64,000 nt of DNA from Methylopila turkensis (GCF_027922325.1 NZ_BSFL01000001.1:925610-989609), one strand, 5' to 3'. Counted from the stretch's first letter, positions 44,762 through 54,955 are shown. Translations and numbers: made by a program. The notes: generated from the sequence alone by a model not told the origin.

Positions 44762-45708
44762 AAGCGTTCAGCTTCAGCCGCGCAAGCACGCCCGCGGAAG
44801 CCGCGGCCTCCGCGCAGCGCATCGAAGGCGCCAAGTTCGTCGCCGGCGGCACCAATCTCCTCGATCTCATGAAGCTCGAGATTGAGACCCCGACCCATCT
44901 GATCGACGTCAGCAAGCTTAAGCTCGACACGATCGAGGCGACAGCCGAAGGCGGTCTGCGCATCGGCGCCATGGTCCGCAACACCGACCTCGCCGCCGAC
45001 GCGCGGGTGCGGAAGGACTATGCGCTACTGTCGCGCGCGCTGCTCGCCGGCGCCTCCGGCCAGCTCCGCAACAAGGCGACGACTGCCGGAAACCTTCTGC
45101 AGCGCACCCGCTGCCCCTACTTCTACGACACCAACCAGCCCTGCAATAAGCGCTCCCCCGGCAGCGGCTGCTCCGCCATAGGCGGCTTCACCCGCATGCT
45201 CGGCGTCGTCGGCGTCAGCGACGCCTGCATCGCCACCAATCCAAGCGACATGGCCATCGCCATGCGGGCGCTCGACGCGGTGGTCGAGACGGTGAGCCCG
45301 GAAGGCGCGACGCGCGCGATCCCGATCGCCGAGCTCCATCGCCTCCCCGGCGACACGCCGCACATCGAGACCGTGCTGACGCCCGGCGAGCTGATCACCG
45401 CTGTGACGCTGCCGAAGCCCGTCGGCGGTAAGCATGTGTACCGGAAGGTCCGCGACCGGGCGTCTTACGCCTTCGCGCTGATCTCGGTCGGCGCGATCGT
45501 TCAGCCGGACGGCTCCGGCCGCGTCGCCGTCGGCGGCGTCGCGCCGAAACCCTGGCGGGTCGAGGCGGCCGAGAAGGAGATGGTCCGCGGCGCGAAGGCC
45601 GTCACCGACGGCCTGTTCGCGGGAGCCAACCCCACCCACGAGAACGCGTTCAAGCTGACGCTGGTCCAGCGCACGCTCGACGCCGTCCTGACCGAAGCGA
45701 GGGGCTGA
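44758..45708 (+). CDS. paoB: periplasmic aldehyde oxidoreductase, FAD-binding subunit
   Basis: A 316-residue FAD subunit. [20 protein letters not shown] contains the FAD pyrophosphate loop, and [20 protein letters not shown] continues into [10 protein letters not shown] and SGC. That cysteine-rich insertion (CPYF...QPCNK...GSGC) is the additional [4Fe-4S] site known for PaoB-type subunits. No signal peptide is present, as expected if it travels with PaoA. It overlaps paoA by 4 bp, and paoC begins 4 bp after its stop. Confidence 0.9.
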   Translation: MKAFSFSRASTPAEAAASAQRIEGAKFVAGGTNLLDLMKLEIETPTHLIDVSKLKLDTIEATAEGGLRIGAMVRNTDLAADARVRKDYALLSRALLAGASGQLRNKATTAGNLLQRTRCPYFYDTNQPCNKRSPGSGCSAIGGFTRMLGVVGVSDACIATNPSDMAIAMRALDAVVETVSPEGATRAIPIAELHRLPGDTPHIETVLTPGELITAVTLPKPVGGKHVYRKVRDRASYAFALISVGAIVQPDGSGRVAVGGVAPKPWRVEAAEKEMVRGAKAVTDGLFAGANPTHENAFKLTLVQRTLDAVLTEARG

Positions 45709-45712
45709 TCCC

Positions 45713-47920
45713 ATGAAGTTCGACACCCCCGCTACGACCAATCCGATCGACCAGCTCAAGGTCGTCGGCAAACCGCTCGACCGCGTCGACGGCCCGCTCA
45801 AGGTGACCGGCCGCGCGCCCTACGCCTACGAGCGCCACGACGTCGGCGCGAAGCCCGCCGTCGGCTATGTGCTCGGCGCCGGCATCGCCAAGGGCCGCAT
45901 CCAGGCGATGGACCTCGCAGCGGCGAAGCGCGCGCCCGGCGTGCTGGCGATCGTCACCGCCGAGAACGCCGGCAAGCTGGAACTCGGCAAGTTCAACACC
46001 GCAAAGCTCCTTGGTGGCCCGGACATCGACCACTACCATCAGGCGATCGCGGTCGTGGTCGCGGAGACCTTCGAGCAGGCTCGCGCGGCGGCTGGCCTCA
46101 TCAAAGTGGAATACGCTCCTACCCAAGGCGCGTTTGACCTTGCGAGCGCGAGGGATGGCGCGGTCGTGCCGAAGAATGCGAACGCCCCCGCGGACACCGC
46201 CGTCGGCGACTTCGGCCGGGCCTTCGCCGCGGCCGCCGTGAAGCTCGACGAGAGCTACACCACGCCTGACCATTCCCACGCGATGATGGAGCCACACGCC
46301 TCCATGGCGGCCTGGGAGGGAGACAGCCTGACCGTCTGGACGTCGAACCAGATGATCGCCTGGGCCGCGGGCGACATCGCGAAGACGCTCGGCATGCCGA
46401 ACGGCAAAGTGCGTGTGATCTCGCCTTACATCGGCGGCGGCTTCGGCTCAAAGCTGTTCGTGCGAGCGGATGCCGTCATCGCCGCGCTTGCCGCGAAGGC
46501 CGCGGGACGGCCCGTCAAGGTCGCCCTGCCGCGCCCTCTGATCGCCAACAACACCACGCACCGTCCGGCGACGATTCAGCGCGTCCGCCTTGGGGCCGGC
46601 AGCGACGGCAAGATCACGGCGATCGGCCACGAGACCTGGTCCGGCAACCTGCCCGACGGCTCGCCGGAAGAGGCCGTCGCGCAGACGCGGCTGCTCTACG
46701 CCGGAGCGAACCGGATGACCGCGACCCGGCTCGCCCTGCTCGACCTTCCCGAAGGCAACGCGATGCGCGCGCCGGGCGAGGCGCCGGGCCTGATGGCGCT
46801 CGAGATCGCCATGGACGAGATGGCCGAGAAGCTCGGGATGGACCCGATCGAATTCCGCATCCTCAACGACACACAGGTCGACCCCGAGGATCCGAAGCGC
46901 CCCTTCTCCCTGCGCCAGCTCACCGAATGCTACCGCACGGGCGCAGAGAAATTCGGCTGGTCGGCCCGCAGGGCGCGCACGGGGCAGGTTCGCGACGGGC
47001 GCTGGCTCGTCGGCATGGGCGCGGCCTCAGCGTTCCGCAACAACCTGACCATGGCGTCGGGCGCGCGGGTGCGGCTTGGCTCGGACGGCGTGGTCACGGT
47101 CGAGACCGACATGACCGACATCGGCACCGGCAGCTACACGATCATCGCCCAGACCGCGGCGGAGATGATGGGCGTGCCGCTCGAGAAGGTCGTGGTCCGG
47201 CTCGGCGATTCGAGCTTCCCGGCCTCCTCGGGCTCCGGCGGCCAGTGGGGCGCGAACTCTTCGACGGCCGGCGTCTACGCGGCCTGCGTCAAGCTACGCG
47301 AGGCGGTGGCCGGCCAACTCGGCTTCGACGCCGCGACGGCCGAGTTCGCCGACGGCGAGGTTCGGGGCGGCGGCAAGAGCGTCCCGCTCGGCGACGCCGC
47401 CAAGGCGCGCGAGATCATGGTCGAGGACAAGATCGAGTTCGACAAGGAGATGACGAACTCCAAGCAGCAGTCGACCTTCGGCGCTCATTTTGTCGAGGTC
47501 GGCGTCGATGTCGCCACGGCCGAGGTCCGCATCCGGCGGATGCTTGCGGTGTGCTCGGCAGGGCGGATCCTCAATCCGAAGTCGGCGCGCAGCCAGGTCA
47601 TCGGCGCGATGGTGATGGGAGCGGGCGCGGCGCTGATGGAGGAACTCGCGGTCGACAAAACGCGCGGCTTCTTCGTCAACCACGACCTCGCGGGCTACGA
47701 GGTGCCGGTCCACGCCGATATCCCGCACCAGGACGTGATCTTTCTCGACGATACCGATCCGATGTCCTCGCCCATGAAGGCTAAAGGCGTCGGCGAGCTC
47801 GGCATCTGCGGCGTGGCGGCGGCGATCGCGAACGCGATCTACAACGCGAGCGGCGCGCGCGTTCGGGACTATCCGGTGACGCTCGACAAGATCCTCGATC
47901 GGCTGCCTGAAATGGGGTGA
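45713..47920 (+). CDS. paoC: periplasmic aldehyde oxidoreductase, molybdenum-binding subunit
   Basis: A 735-residue catalytic subunit of the xanthine oxidase family. Typical segments are VVGKPLDRVDGPLKVTGRAP, the substrate and cofactor regions SPYIGGGFGSK, AMRAPGEAPGLMALEIAMDE and SGSGGQWGANSSTAGVYAAC, and the terminal KGVGELGICGVAAAIANAIY with the catalytic Glu in GxGE. It binds molybdopterin cytosine dinucleotide in relatives. No paoD/xdhC-like maturation gene follows, so insertion of the cofactor must rely on a factor encoded elsewhere. Confidence 0.92.
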   Translation: MKFDTPATTNPIDQLKVVGKPLDRVDGPLKVTGRAPYAYERHDVGAKPAVGYVLGAGIAKGRIQAMDLAAAKRAPGVLAIVTAENAGKLELGKFNTAKLLGGPDIDHYHQAIAVVVAETFEQARAAAGLIKVEYAPTQGAFDLASARDGAVVPKNANAPADTAVGDFGRAFAAAAVKLDESYTTPDHSHAMMEPHASMAAWEGDSLTVWTSNQMIAWAAGDIAKTLGMPNGKVRVISPYIGGGFGSKLFVRADAVIAALAAKAAGRPVKVALPRPLIANNTTHRPATIQRVRLGAGSDGKITAIGHETWSGNLPDGSPEEAVAQTRLLYAGANRMTATRLALLDLPEGNAMRAPGEAPGLMALEIAMDEMAEKLGMDPIEFRILNDTQVDPEDPKRPFSLRQLTECYRTGAEKFGWSARRARTGQVRDGRWLVGMGAASAFRNNLTMASGARVRLGSDGVVTVETDMTDIGTGSYTIIAQTAAEMMGVPLEKVVVRLGDSSFPASSGSGGQWGANSSTAGVYAACVKLREAVAGQLGFDAATAEFADGEVRGGGKSVPLGDAAKAREIMVEDKIEFDKEMTNSKQQSTFGAHFVEVGVDVATAEVRIRRMLAVCSAGRILNPKSARSQVIGAMVMGAGAALMEELAVDKTRGFFVNHDLAGYEVPVHADIPHQDVIFLDDTDPMSSPMKAKGVGELGICGVAAAIANAIYNASGARVRDYPVTLDKILDRLPEMG

Positions 47921-47942
47921 TCGTAATGAAATGACAGACTTA

Positions 47943-47964
47943 GCGCTGAGTTTAAACTGAGCGC
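47943..47964. terminator. palindrome downstream of paoC
   Basis: GCGCT-G-AGTTTAAACT-G-AGCGC is symmetric except for one G-G pair. It lies about 20 bases after the paoC stop. There is no run of T, so termination is plausible rather than certain. Confidence 0.4.
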
Positions 47965-48148
47965 GGAATATTCTACGCGTATAAGCGGCCGATCTGTTTT
48001 GACAGCGTCCACAACGCTCAGATCGGCCGAATGATCACTGCGTATCAAGCTCTGTTTTGGGTATGGGAAGCTTTGCTGAACCGACTGAAGTTCGGTTGCG
48101 GTAAACTGCCTAAGGTGGCGGAGAGCGGACCTCCTTAACGGCCGCCTA

Positions 48149-48172
48149 GGGTCGATTGCGTTGAAAAACTCC
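48149..48172. repeat. IS1182-type left-end sequence, copy 2 (solo)
   Basis: Twenty-three of 24 bases equal the segment at 41672-41695. No transposase gene or second end accompanies it, so it is a footprint of an older insertion or deletion. Confidence 0.6.
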
Positions 48173-48420
48173 GGATGGCGGCTCGGACGAGCAATCTCGG
48201 CTCGATTTAGGGCTTGGGCGTTTCCCTAAGTCGTTGATTTCGCTAGACGCAAATTTAGGCCGGCGAGCGTCTCGAAGCCCGAAATCCGCTCAGTCCGATT
48301 TCTTCAACACAATCGGTCACGAGCTAACATGGGATGATCGCCCGCAAGCTGACGCCGAAATTCTGAGGAAACCACCTGTCTCGCCAACCGGCTTGGTCGC
48401 GAAACGACCTACCGCCTGAG

Positions 48421-49365
48421 TTACTCGGCCGCCTCGCCGGGCCGCGTTTCCGCTGACTCCTGGACGGCGCCTTGCGCGCCGCCTACGCCGAGCTCGATGT
48501 GCCGCGCGAAATGCTGGGCCGCCTGTGAAAGTCCATGGGTGCGCTGCCACAGCATGATGTCGACATCAGGCAGAGCCGGCAGCCCGGATTCTAGACGATT
48601 GCGGAGCTCCGAATCCGTCGCCACGCGCTCGAGGCCGGCGGCGTGCGCAGACTCTGACAAGACGGTCACGGCGGCGTCCGCAAGCGCCATCGCCTGAAGG
48701 CCCGCGATGCTTTCCGACACGCAGGCGATGCGCCAGGCGACCCCTGCCTCGTTCAGCGCGGCGAGCGCGAGGTCGCGATAGAGGTTGCCCTCGGGCAGCA
48801 TGGCGACAGGCACGGGCGAGCGGCGATGCGCGTCGCCGTCGACCGCGCCGAGCCAGACCAGACCCTCCGAGCGCAAACGCGTGGCGTCGCCCGACTTCGG
48901 CGCGACGCCCGGCATGCGGGTCGCGATCGCCACGTCGACAAGCCCTGCGTCCATCTCGGCCGCGATCTGGCGCGACAGCGAGCAGCGCACGGAGACCTCG
49001 ACGCGCGGATAGGCCCGCCGGAAACTCGCGAGCGTCTCGGGCAGGAGATAGGCGGCGTAGAGATCCGGACAGCCGAGCGTGACGCGGCCGTCGATCTCCT
49101 CCGACGACAGCTTCATCTGCGCTTCGTCGTGCATCTTCAGCACCGCGCGCGCGTAGGGCAGCAGCGTCTCGCCCTGCGGCGTCAGCCTCAGATGGCGGAG
49201 ATCGCTTTCGAACAGGGGGCGGCCGGCGGCCTCCTCAAGCCGTTTGATCTGCAGACTGACGGCGGGCTGGGTGCGGAACAGCATGCGCGCCACGCGCGTG
49301 ACGCTGCGCTCCTCGACCAGCAACACGAACGTTCTTAGCAGCGAGATTTCAAGCGGCCGCGCCAT
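48421..49365 (-). CDS. LysR-family transcriptional regulator
   Basis: A 314-residue LysR regulator starting at ATG 49365: EISLLRTFVLLVEERSVTRVARMLFRTQPAVSLQIKRLE is the winged helix, followed by the effector domain (RVTLGCPDLYAAYLLPETLA). A longer reading frame runs through the start into the intergenic region and is not the gene. It is divergent from the ABC importer operon. The AT-rich space between them holds a motif that recurs before the monooxygenase gene at 54956, so this protein is the probable regulator of both. Confidence 0.93.
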   Translation of the reverse strand: MARPLEISLLRTFVLLVEERSVTRVARMLFRTQPAVSLQIKRLEEAAGRPLFESDLRHLRLTPQGETLLPYARAVLKMHDEAQMKLSSEEIDGRVTLGCPDLYAAYLLPETLASFRRAYPRVEVSVRCSLSRQIAAEMDAGLVDVAIATRMPGVAPKSGDATRLRSEGLVWLGAVDGDAHRRSPVPVAMLPEGNLYRDLALAALNEAGVAWRIACVSESIAGLQAMALADAAVTVLSESAHAAGLERVATDSELRNRLESGLPALPDVDIMLWQRTHGLSQAAQHFARHIELGVGGAQGAVQESAETRPGEAAE

Positions 49366-49385
49366 AACGCATAAATAATATTTCA

Positions 49386-49412
49386 CTTTGTGCAAAGCAA
49401 TATAAATTTGCC
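49386..49412. promoter_or_regulatory. LysR-type operator, copy 1
   Basis: CTTTGTGCAAAG (a CTTTG/CAAAG dyad) is followed directly by CAATATAAATTTG. Twenty-three of 25 bases recur at 54832-54856 upstream of the flavin monooxygenase. It lies 20-45 bases before the LysR start in the divergent region, typical for LysR autoregulation. Confidence 0.65.
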
Positions 49413-49548
49413 TGGCCATACTATCAGTCAATAGGATGAAGGAGTTTGTAGAATACAGGATAATTATTGAGCTGATGCATAGCATTCGAGCAGCGTTTGA
49501 ACGCGAAACGGGCAAATCCCCGGTCCCGACCGTGTCCGCAGACGAAGG

Positions 49549-50333
<785 letters not shown>

Positions 50334-50337
<4 letters not shown>

Positions 50338-51062
50338 GCGCGATCCCGGCCCTCTCCGTCAGCGGGCTCCGCGCCGGCTACGGCCGCGGCGACGACATCG
50401 TGCGGGGGATCACCCTCGATCAGGCGCCCGAGACCATCCTCGCGGTCATCGGCCCGAACGGCTCCGGCAAGTCGAGCTTTGTGAAGACGCTCGCGGGCCT
50501 GCTCGACATACGTCAGGGCCGCGTGTCGGTCACGGGCACGGACGTCACGTCCGAAACGCCGGCCAGACGCGTAGCGGCGGGCATGGCCTACGTGCCGCAG
50601 GAAGCGAACGTCTTCCCGAGCCTCACCATCGGCGAGAACCTGAAGCTCGCGACGGAGTTCCTGCGCGGCCGCGCAGGCGTCGGGCCCGAGCAGCGCGAGA
50701 AGGTGCTGGCGCTGTTCCCCGAGCTCGGCGCGCGGCTGAAAACCCGCGCGGGCGATCTCTCGGGCGGCCAGCGCCAGATGCTCGCCTTCGCGAGCGCGCT
50801 GCTCGCCAACCCCGAAGTGCTGCTTCTCGACGAGCCGTCGGCCGGCCTGAGCCCGAAGATCGTCGGCCAGACCATGGAGGCGATCGTCCGCGTCCGCGCG
50901 GCCGGCGTCACCGTGCTTCTGGTCGAGCAGAACGTCGCGGCGGCGCTCGAGATCGCCGACGAGGCGGTCGTGCTGGTGGCGGGGCAGGTCAGCCTGCGCG
51001 ACACGGCGCCGGCCGTGCGCGCCGCCGACCTCGGCGACATGTTCTTCGCGAAGGTCGCCTGA
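50334..51062 (+). CDS. branched-chain-type ABC transporter ATP-binding protein (LivF-like)
   Basis: A 242-residue ABC ATPase with Walker A GPNGSGKSS, signature LSGGQRQ, Walker B VLLLDEPSAGL and switch His replaced by Gln in LLVEQNV, as is normal in LivF proteins. The GTG start lies in a 4-bp overlap with the LivG-like gene. Together with that protein it powers the two permeases encoded just downstream. Confidence 0.93.
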
Positions 51063-51063
51063 G

Positions 51064-51927
51064 ATGGCCGCGCAGCTCTTTTTCAACGGCCTCGTCACCG
51101 GCCTTCTGCTCGCGCTTCCCGCGCTCGCTCTCACGCTCGTCTTCGGCGTGCTGAAGTTCGCGAATTTCGCGGTCGGCGCGATGCTGACGCTCGGCGCCTA
51201 CGCGGCGTGGGTCGCGAACGTCCAGCTCGGCATGCCCCTGACCGCGTCGGCCGCGGTCGCGGCCGTGACGGTGGCGGGCGCCGGGCTTCTCGCCGACCAG
51301 CTCGCCTTCGAGAAGCTCAGGCTCCGCGGCTCCATCTCGCTGCTCGTCGCCTCGATGGGCGTCTCACTCGTGATCGAGAACGTCTGCCGCTTCTTCTTCG
51401 GCAACGCCAGCCGCGGCTTCGACGTCGCGCTTTCCCGTCCGATCCGCTGGGAGGGGCTCCGCATCAATCAGGAGCAGATCACCATCGCCATCACGGTCGC
51501 GGTCTGTCTGGTCGCGGTCGACGTGCTGCTGCGCTTCACCCCGCTCGGGCGGGCGATGCGCGCGGTCGCGGACAACGCCTCGCTCGCCGCCGTGCGCGGG
51601 GTCGAGCGCCGCGCCATCGCGCGGCTGACCTGGGCGCTGGTCGGCGCGCTGCTGGGGCTCGCCGGCGTTCTCGCCGGGCTCGACCGCTCGATCGATCCGC
51701 TGATCGGCTGGAACTACCAGATCGCGATCTTCGCGGCCGCGATCCTCGGCGGCCTCGGCTCGCCGATCGGGGCCGTGCTCGGCGCGCTGACGATCGGCGT
51801 CGCGGAAGAGATGTCGGCGCTCGTCATCCCCACGAACTACCGTCAGGTCGTCAGCTTCGCGGTGATCCTCGCGCTGCTGCTGTTCCGAGCGAACGGGCTT
51901 CTCGGAGCGAAGGCGGCGCGCAAATGA
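51064..51927 (+). CDS. branched-chain-type ABC transporter permease (LivH-like)
   Basis: A 287-residue integral membrane protein with about eight helices (FFNGLVTGLLLALPALALTLVFGV at the start). GRAMRAVADNASLAAVRGV is the ATPase-contacting loop and AAILGGLGSPIGAVLGALTIG the conserved C-terminal segment. It begins 2 bp after the LivF-like stop and overlaps the LivM-like gene by 4 bp. Confidence 0.93.
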   Translation: MAAQLFFNGLVTGLLLALPALALTLVFGVLKFANFAVGAMLTLGAYAAWVANVQLGMPLTASAAVAAVTVAGAGLLADQLAFEKLRLRGSISLLVASMGVSLVIENVCRFFFGNASRGFDVALSRPIRWEGLRINQEQITIAITVAVCLVAVDVLLRFTPLGRAMRAVADNASLAAVRGVERRAIARLTWALVGALLGLAGVLAGLDRSIDPLIGWNYQIAIFAAAILGGLGSPIGAVLGALTIGVAEEMSALVIPTNYRQVVSFAVILALLLFRANGLLGAKAARK

Positions 51928-52844
51928 TCGCTTATCTCGTCACCATCGCGATCCTGGTCTGCGTCGCGGCGCTCGTCGGCCTCGCGCTGAACCTGCAGTG
52001 GGGACAGGCCGGGCTCGTGAATTTCGGCGTGGTCGGCTTCGTGGCGATCGGCGCCTACGCGACCGCGCTGCTCGCGCCGCAGATCGGCTGGCTCCCGGCG
52101 ATGCTCGTCGCGGGCGCGGCGTCCGCGATCTTGAGCGCCGGCCTCGCGCTGCTCTCGATACGGCTGGAAGAGAACTACCTCGCGATCGTCACGATCGGGT
52201 TCGGCGAGGTCGTGCGCCTCGTAATCCTCAACGAAGGCTGGCTCACCAACGGCGCGCTCGGCATCCCGGACATCCCGCGGCCGTTCGCGGCGCTCGGCCG
52301 GACGATCGGCGGCGACACCGTGTTCATCGTCTTCGCGCTGGCGCTGGTCGCGGTCGTGTTCGTCCTGCTCGAGGCCATGGCGCGCTCGCCCTTCGGCCGC
52401 GTGCTCCGGGCGATCCGCGACGACGCCACGGTGACCGCGGCGCTCGGCAAGAACGTCTTCGCGCTCCGCGTCCGGGCGTTCGCGGTCGGGGGCGCGGTGA
52501 TGGGGATCGCGGGCGCGCTCCACGCCTTCTACCTGACCTACATCGACCCGAGCCAGTTCACCCCGATCGTGACCGCCTACGCGTTCATGGCCGTGATCGC
52601 GGGCGGGCGCGGCTCGAACGTCGGGCTGCTGATCGGCGCCTGCTCGATCATGGCGCTGCTCGAAGGCACGCGGTTCCTGAAGGACTTCGTCACCGTCATC
52701 GACGGCGTGCAGCTCTCCGCGCTCCGCCTCGGGCTAATCGGCGCCGGCATCGTGGCGCTGCTGATCCTGCGGCCGCAGGGGCTCGCGCCCGAGCCGAAGC
52801 GTCGGGCGGCCGACCTCCTGCCCACCGAAAAGGGGGGCGTCTGA
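51924..52844 (+). CDS. branched-chain-type ABC transporter permease (LivM-like)
   Basis: A 306-residue membrane protein: LNLQWGQAGLVNFGVVGFVAIGAY near the N-terminus, ENYLAIVTIGFGEVVRLVI, the coupling loop RVLRAIRDDATVTAALGKNV and VIAGGRGSNVGLLIGA towards the end. It forms the translocation channel with the LivH-like protein. Overlaps its neighbours on both sides (ATGA, TGATG). Confidence 0.93.
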   Translation: MIAYLVTIAILVCVAALVGLALNLQWGQAGLVNFGVVGFVAIGAYATALLAPQIGWLPAMLVAGAASAILSAGLALLSIRLEENYLAIVTIGFGEVVRLVILNEGWLTNGALGIPDIPRPFAALGRTIGGDTVFIVFALALVAVVFVLLEAMARSPFGRVLRAIRDDATVTAALGKNVFALRVRAFAVGGAVMGIAGALHAFYLTYIDPSQFTPIVTAYAFMAVIAGGRGSNVGLLIGACSIMALLEGTRFLKDFVTVIDGVQLSALRLGLIGAGIVALLILRPQGLAPEPKRRAADLLPTEKGGV

Positions 52845-53407
52845 TGCCCCGCGTCACTCCGCTGCCGTCCTCGGCCCTGCCTACGGATCTTGCGAACCTC
52901 TACGAGACCTTCGCGTCGGGCTACGCCGACTTCAGCGACCAGGCGGCCGTGATGGCGCATGTCCCGGCGGCGCTCGAAGGCCTGTTCGGGATGCTGCTCA
53001 AACTGCGCGGCCAGGGAAACGTCCCGCTGCGCTACATCGAGCTCGCCGTCGTCACCGTCTCGGTCATCAACGCCTGCCCCTATTGCGTGTCTCATCACGC
53101 GCCCCTGCTTGCGGTCGAAGGCGTGCCGCCCGAGGCGATCGCCCAGCTTCCGGCCTCGGACCATCCGGCCTTCGACGAGACCGACCGCCTCGTCGTCGAA
53201 TACGCCGCGCTTGTCACGAACCGCGCCTGGGGAATCCGGGACGCCGTGTTCGAGCGGCTGAAGGCTCGCTTCTCCGAGGCCCAGATTGTCGAGCTCACGC
53301 TGCGCATCGCGCTTGCGGGCTTCTTCAACCGCTTCAACGACGCCCTCCAGATCGACGACGGCCGCGCGGCCGCCGCCATGGACCTCCCAAGCCCGCCGTC
53401 ACCCTGA
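52844..53407 (+). CDS. AhpD/carboxymuconolactone decarboxylase-fold protein
   Basis: A 187-residue all-helical protein with the CMD/AhpD fold. The redox pair is INACPYCVSHHAPLL (CxxCxxxH), the active site of AhpD-type alkylhydroperoxidases. That points to a peroxidase or thiol-disulfide role rather than a lactone decarboxylase. It is embedded between the LivM-like permease (TGATG overlap) and the binding protein (15-bp gap), so it is an integral part of the operon. It may protect against peroxide formed by uncoupled flavin monooxygenase, or act on the imported substrate; both ideas are inference. Confidence 0.85.
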   Translation: MPRVTPLPSSALPTDLANLYETFASGYADFSDQAAVMAHVPAALEGLFGMLLKLRGQGNVPLRYIELAVVTVSVINACPYCVSHHAPLLAVEGVPPEAIAQLPASDHPAFDETDRLVVEYAALVTNRAWGIRDAVFERLKARFSEAQIVELTLRIALAGFFNRFNDALQIDDGRAAAAMDLPSPPSP

Positions 53408-53422
53408 ACAAGGACGCTTCCG

Positions 53423-54658
53423 ATGACTGACAGCAGATTCGTGGTGAACCGCCGGACCGTGCTCGCGGGCGTCGGCTCCCTGCCCCTCGCGGCGGCGCTT
53501 GGGCGCCCGGCCATTGCGCTAGGCGCGGCCGGCGACGTGCCTCTCGGCATGGTGCTGCCCTTCTCGGGCGCGACCGGCGCCTACGGCCCGGCCATGAAGC
53601 AGGCGGCCGAGCTTGTCGTCTCCAAGGTCAACGAGGCGGGCGGCGTTCTCGGAGGCCGCAAGGTCAAGCTTTTCATCGAGGACAGCGAGACCAGCGCGAC
53701 CGCGAGCGTCGCGGCGTCGAAGAAGCTGCTCGAGGTCAACAAGGTCGAGCTCGTGGGCGGCTTCTGGGGCAGCCCCGAGGCGCTCGCCGCGAAACCCATC
53801 ATCCTCGCGGCCAACAAGGTCCAGATGCTGTCCTGCGCGGCGAACGCGGTCACCGAGGGCGACACCAAGGGGCTGATCTACCGGCTTCAGGCGAAGTCGA
53901 GCCAGTGGGGCCCGGCCGGCGCCAAGGTGATGCAGAAGATCGGGGCCAAGAAGGTCACCGTGCTCGCGCAGCAGAACCCGTTCATCGTCGCGATGGTGGA
54001 GCCGTTCAAGGCCGAGATGAAGAAGATCGGCGGCGAGGTGCTCGACGTCGTGATGTACAATCCCGACCAGGCCTCCTACCGGGCCGAGGTCGAGAAGGCC
54101 TTCGGGCCGGAGCCGGACGCCGTGTTCGTGCTGCCGCTGCTCACCGACATGGTGTCGATCGCCAAGGAGATCTTCCGCGGCGGCTTCACGTCGAAAGTGG
54201 TTTCGCTCGGCACCGGCGCGGACGCCGAAGGCAAGTTCCTGCAGGCGGTCGGGCCGGAAGTCGCCGAGGGCATCTACCACCTCCAGCCCTCGCCCCCGAT
54301 CGACAGCCCATCCTACGCCAGGTTCGTCAAGGAGATGGGCGCGCCGGAAGGCACGGTGTTCCTGTTCGCAGGCAACGCCTGGGATCAGATCTGCATCACG
54401 GTGCTGGCCATGGAGCACGCCAAGACGCAGGAGGCGGCCGTGTGGACCAAGTCGGTCCGCGAGGTCTGCAACCCGCCCGGCGAGCCCGTCGACGACATCG
54501 TCGAGGCGTTGAAGATGGTCCGCGAAGGCAAGAAGATCAATTTCAACGGCGCCGGCTGCACCTGCGACTTCGACGAGAAGGGCGACTCGCTGAACCGCTC
54601 CTTCTACGTCCAGCTGATCAAGGGCGGGAAGAACACGCCGTTCGGCGTGGTGAGCTGA
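53423..54658 (+). CDS. ABC transporter substrate-binding protein (LivK-like), Tat-exported
   Basis: A 411-residue type-I periplasmic binding protein. NRRTVLAGVGSLPLAAALGRP is a Tat-type signal ending near residue 36. The mature part starts DVPLGMVLPFSGATGAYGPAMKQ and contains VNEAGGVLGGRKVKLFIEDSET, LVGGFWGSPEALAAKP and TDMVSIAKEIFRGGF. It belongs to the LivJ/K-like family that binds amino acids, amides, urea or aromatic carboxylates. Encoding it last in the operon is common. The ligand should be the substrate of the neighbouring monooxygenase. Confidence 0.9.
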   Translation: MTDSRFVVNRRTVLAGVGSLPLAAALGRPAIALGAAGDVPLGMVLPFSGATGAYGPAMKQAAELVVSKVNEAGGVLGGRKVKLFIEDSETSATASVAASKKLLEVNKVELVGGFWGSPEALAAKPIILAANKVQMLSCAANAVTEGDTKGLIYRLQAKSSQWGPAGAKVMQKIGAKKVTVLAQQNPFIVAMVEPFKAEMKKIGGEVLDVVMYNPDQASYRAEVEKAFGPEPDAVFVLPLLTDMVSIAKEIFRGGFTSKVVSLGTGADAEGKFLQAVGPEVAEGIYHLQPSPPIDSPSYARFVKEMGAPEGTVFLFAGNAWDQICITVLAMEHAKTQEAAVWTKSVREVCNPPGEPVDDIVEALKMVREGKKINFNGAGCTCDFDEKGDSLNRSFYVQLIKGGKNTPFGVVS

Positions 54659-54674
54659 AGCTCCTCCTCCGTCA

Positions 54675-54743
54675 TCCTCGGGCCTGACCCGAGGAGCCAT
54701 CGGCCGCGGCCGGAACGATGGATGCCCGGGTCAAGCCCGGGCA
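54675..54743. repeat. pair of palindromic units after the ABC operon
   Basis: TCCTCGGG-CCTGA-CCCGAGGA (54675-54695) and TGCCCGGG-TCAAG-CCCGGGCA (54723-54743) are two perfect 8-bp stems. ATGGATGCCCGGGTCAAGCC followed by CGGGCATGAC is the typical rhizobial intergenic palindromic repeat. They may also terminate the ABC operon. Confidence 0.7.
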
Positions 54744-54825
54744 TGACGGTCGGGCGCGTCTACACGGCCGAAGTCACGTGGCGGACCTCGCGGCGCAGGC
54801 CTATACGCTGCGCCTCATAAGCAAA

Positions 54826-54870
54826 ACTTCGCTTTCTGCAAAACAATATAAATTTGTCTTTGTGCGAAGT
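54826..54870. promoter_or_regulatory. LysR-type operator, copy 2, nested in a longer dyad
   Basis: CTTTCTGCAAAA then CAATATAAATTTG (54832-54856) matches copy 1 at 49386. It is enclosed by the inverted repeat ACTTCGC (54826-54832) / GCGAAGT (54864-54870). It lies about 90-130 bp before the monooxygenase start. Confidence 0.65.
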
Positions 54871-54955
54871 GATTACTACGATTTCGAGGATTGTTTGATC
54901 CGCACGCTCAAGAACAGTGCGACGAAGAAAAATACAAAGCCTACAAGAGGCGTAA

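Larger units (their letters stand above)
47921..48420. other. gene-free region after paoABC with solo IS end
   Basis: No gene is supported. GCGCTGAGTTTAAACTGAGC followed by GC (47943-47964) is a near-perfect 22-bp palindrome about 20 bp after paoC, a possible terminator. At 48149-48172 GGGTCGATTGCGTTGAAAAA followed by CTCC repeats the left end of the IS1182 element from 41672, without any transposase. Confidence 0.5.

Noticed and set aside
51207..52000. Possible alternative frame fused to the LivM-like permease
   Set aside because: The open frame before 51924 is a shadow of the LivH-like gene; the permease start at 51924 with an ATGA overlap is normal for these operons.
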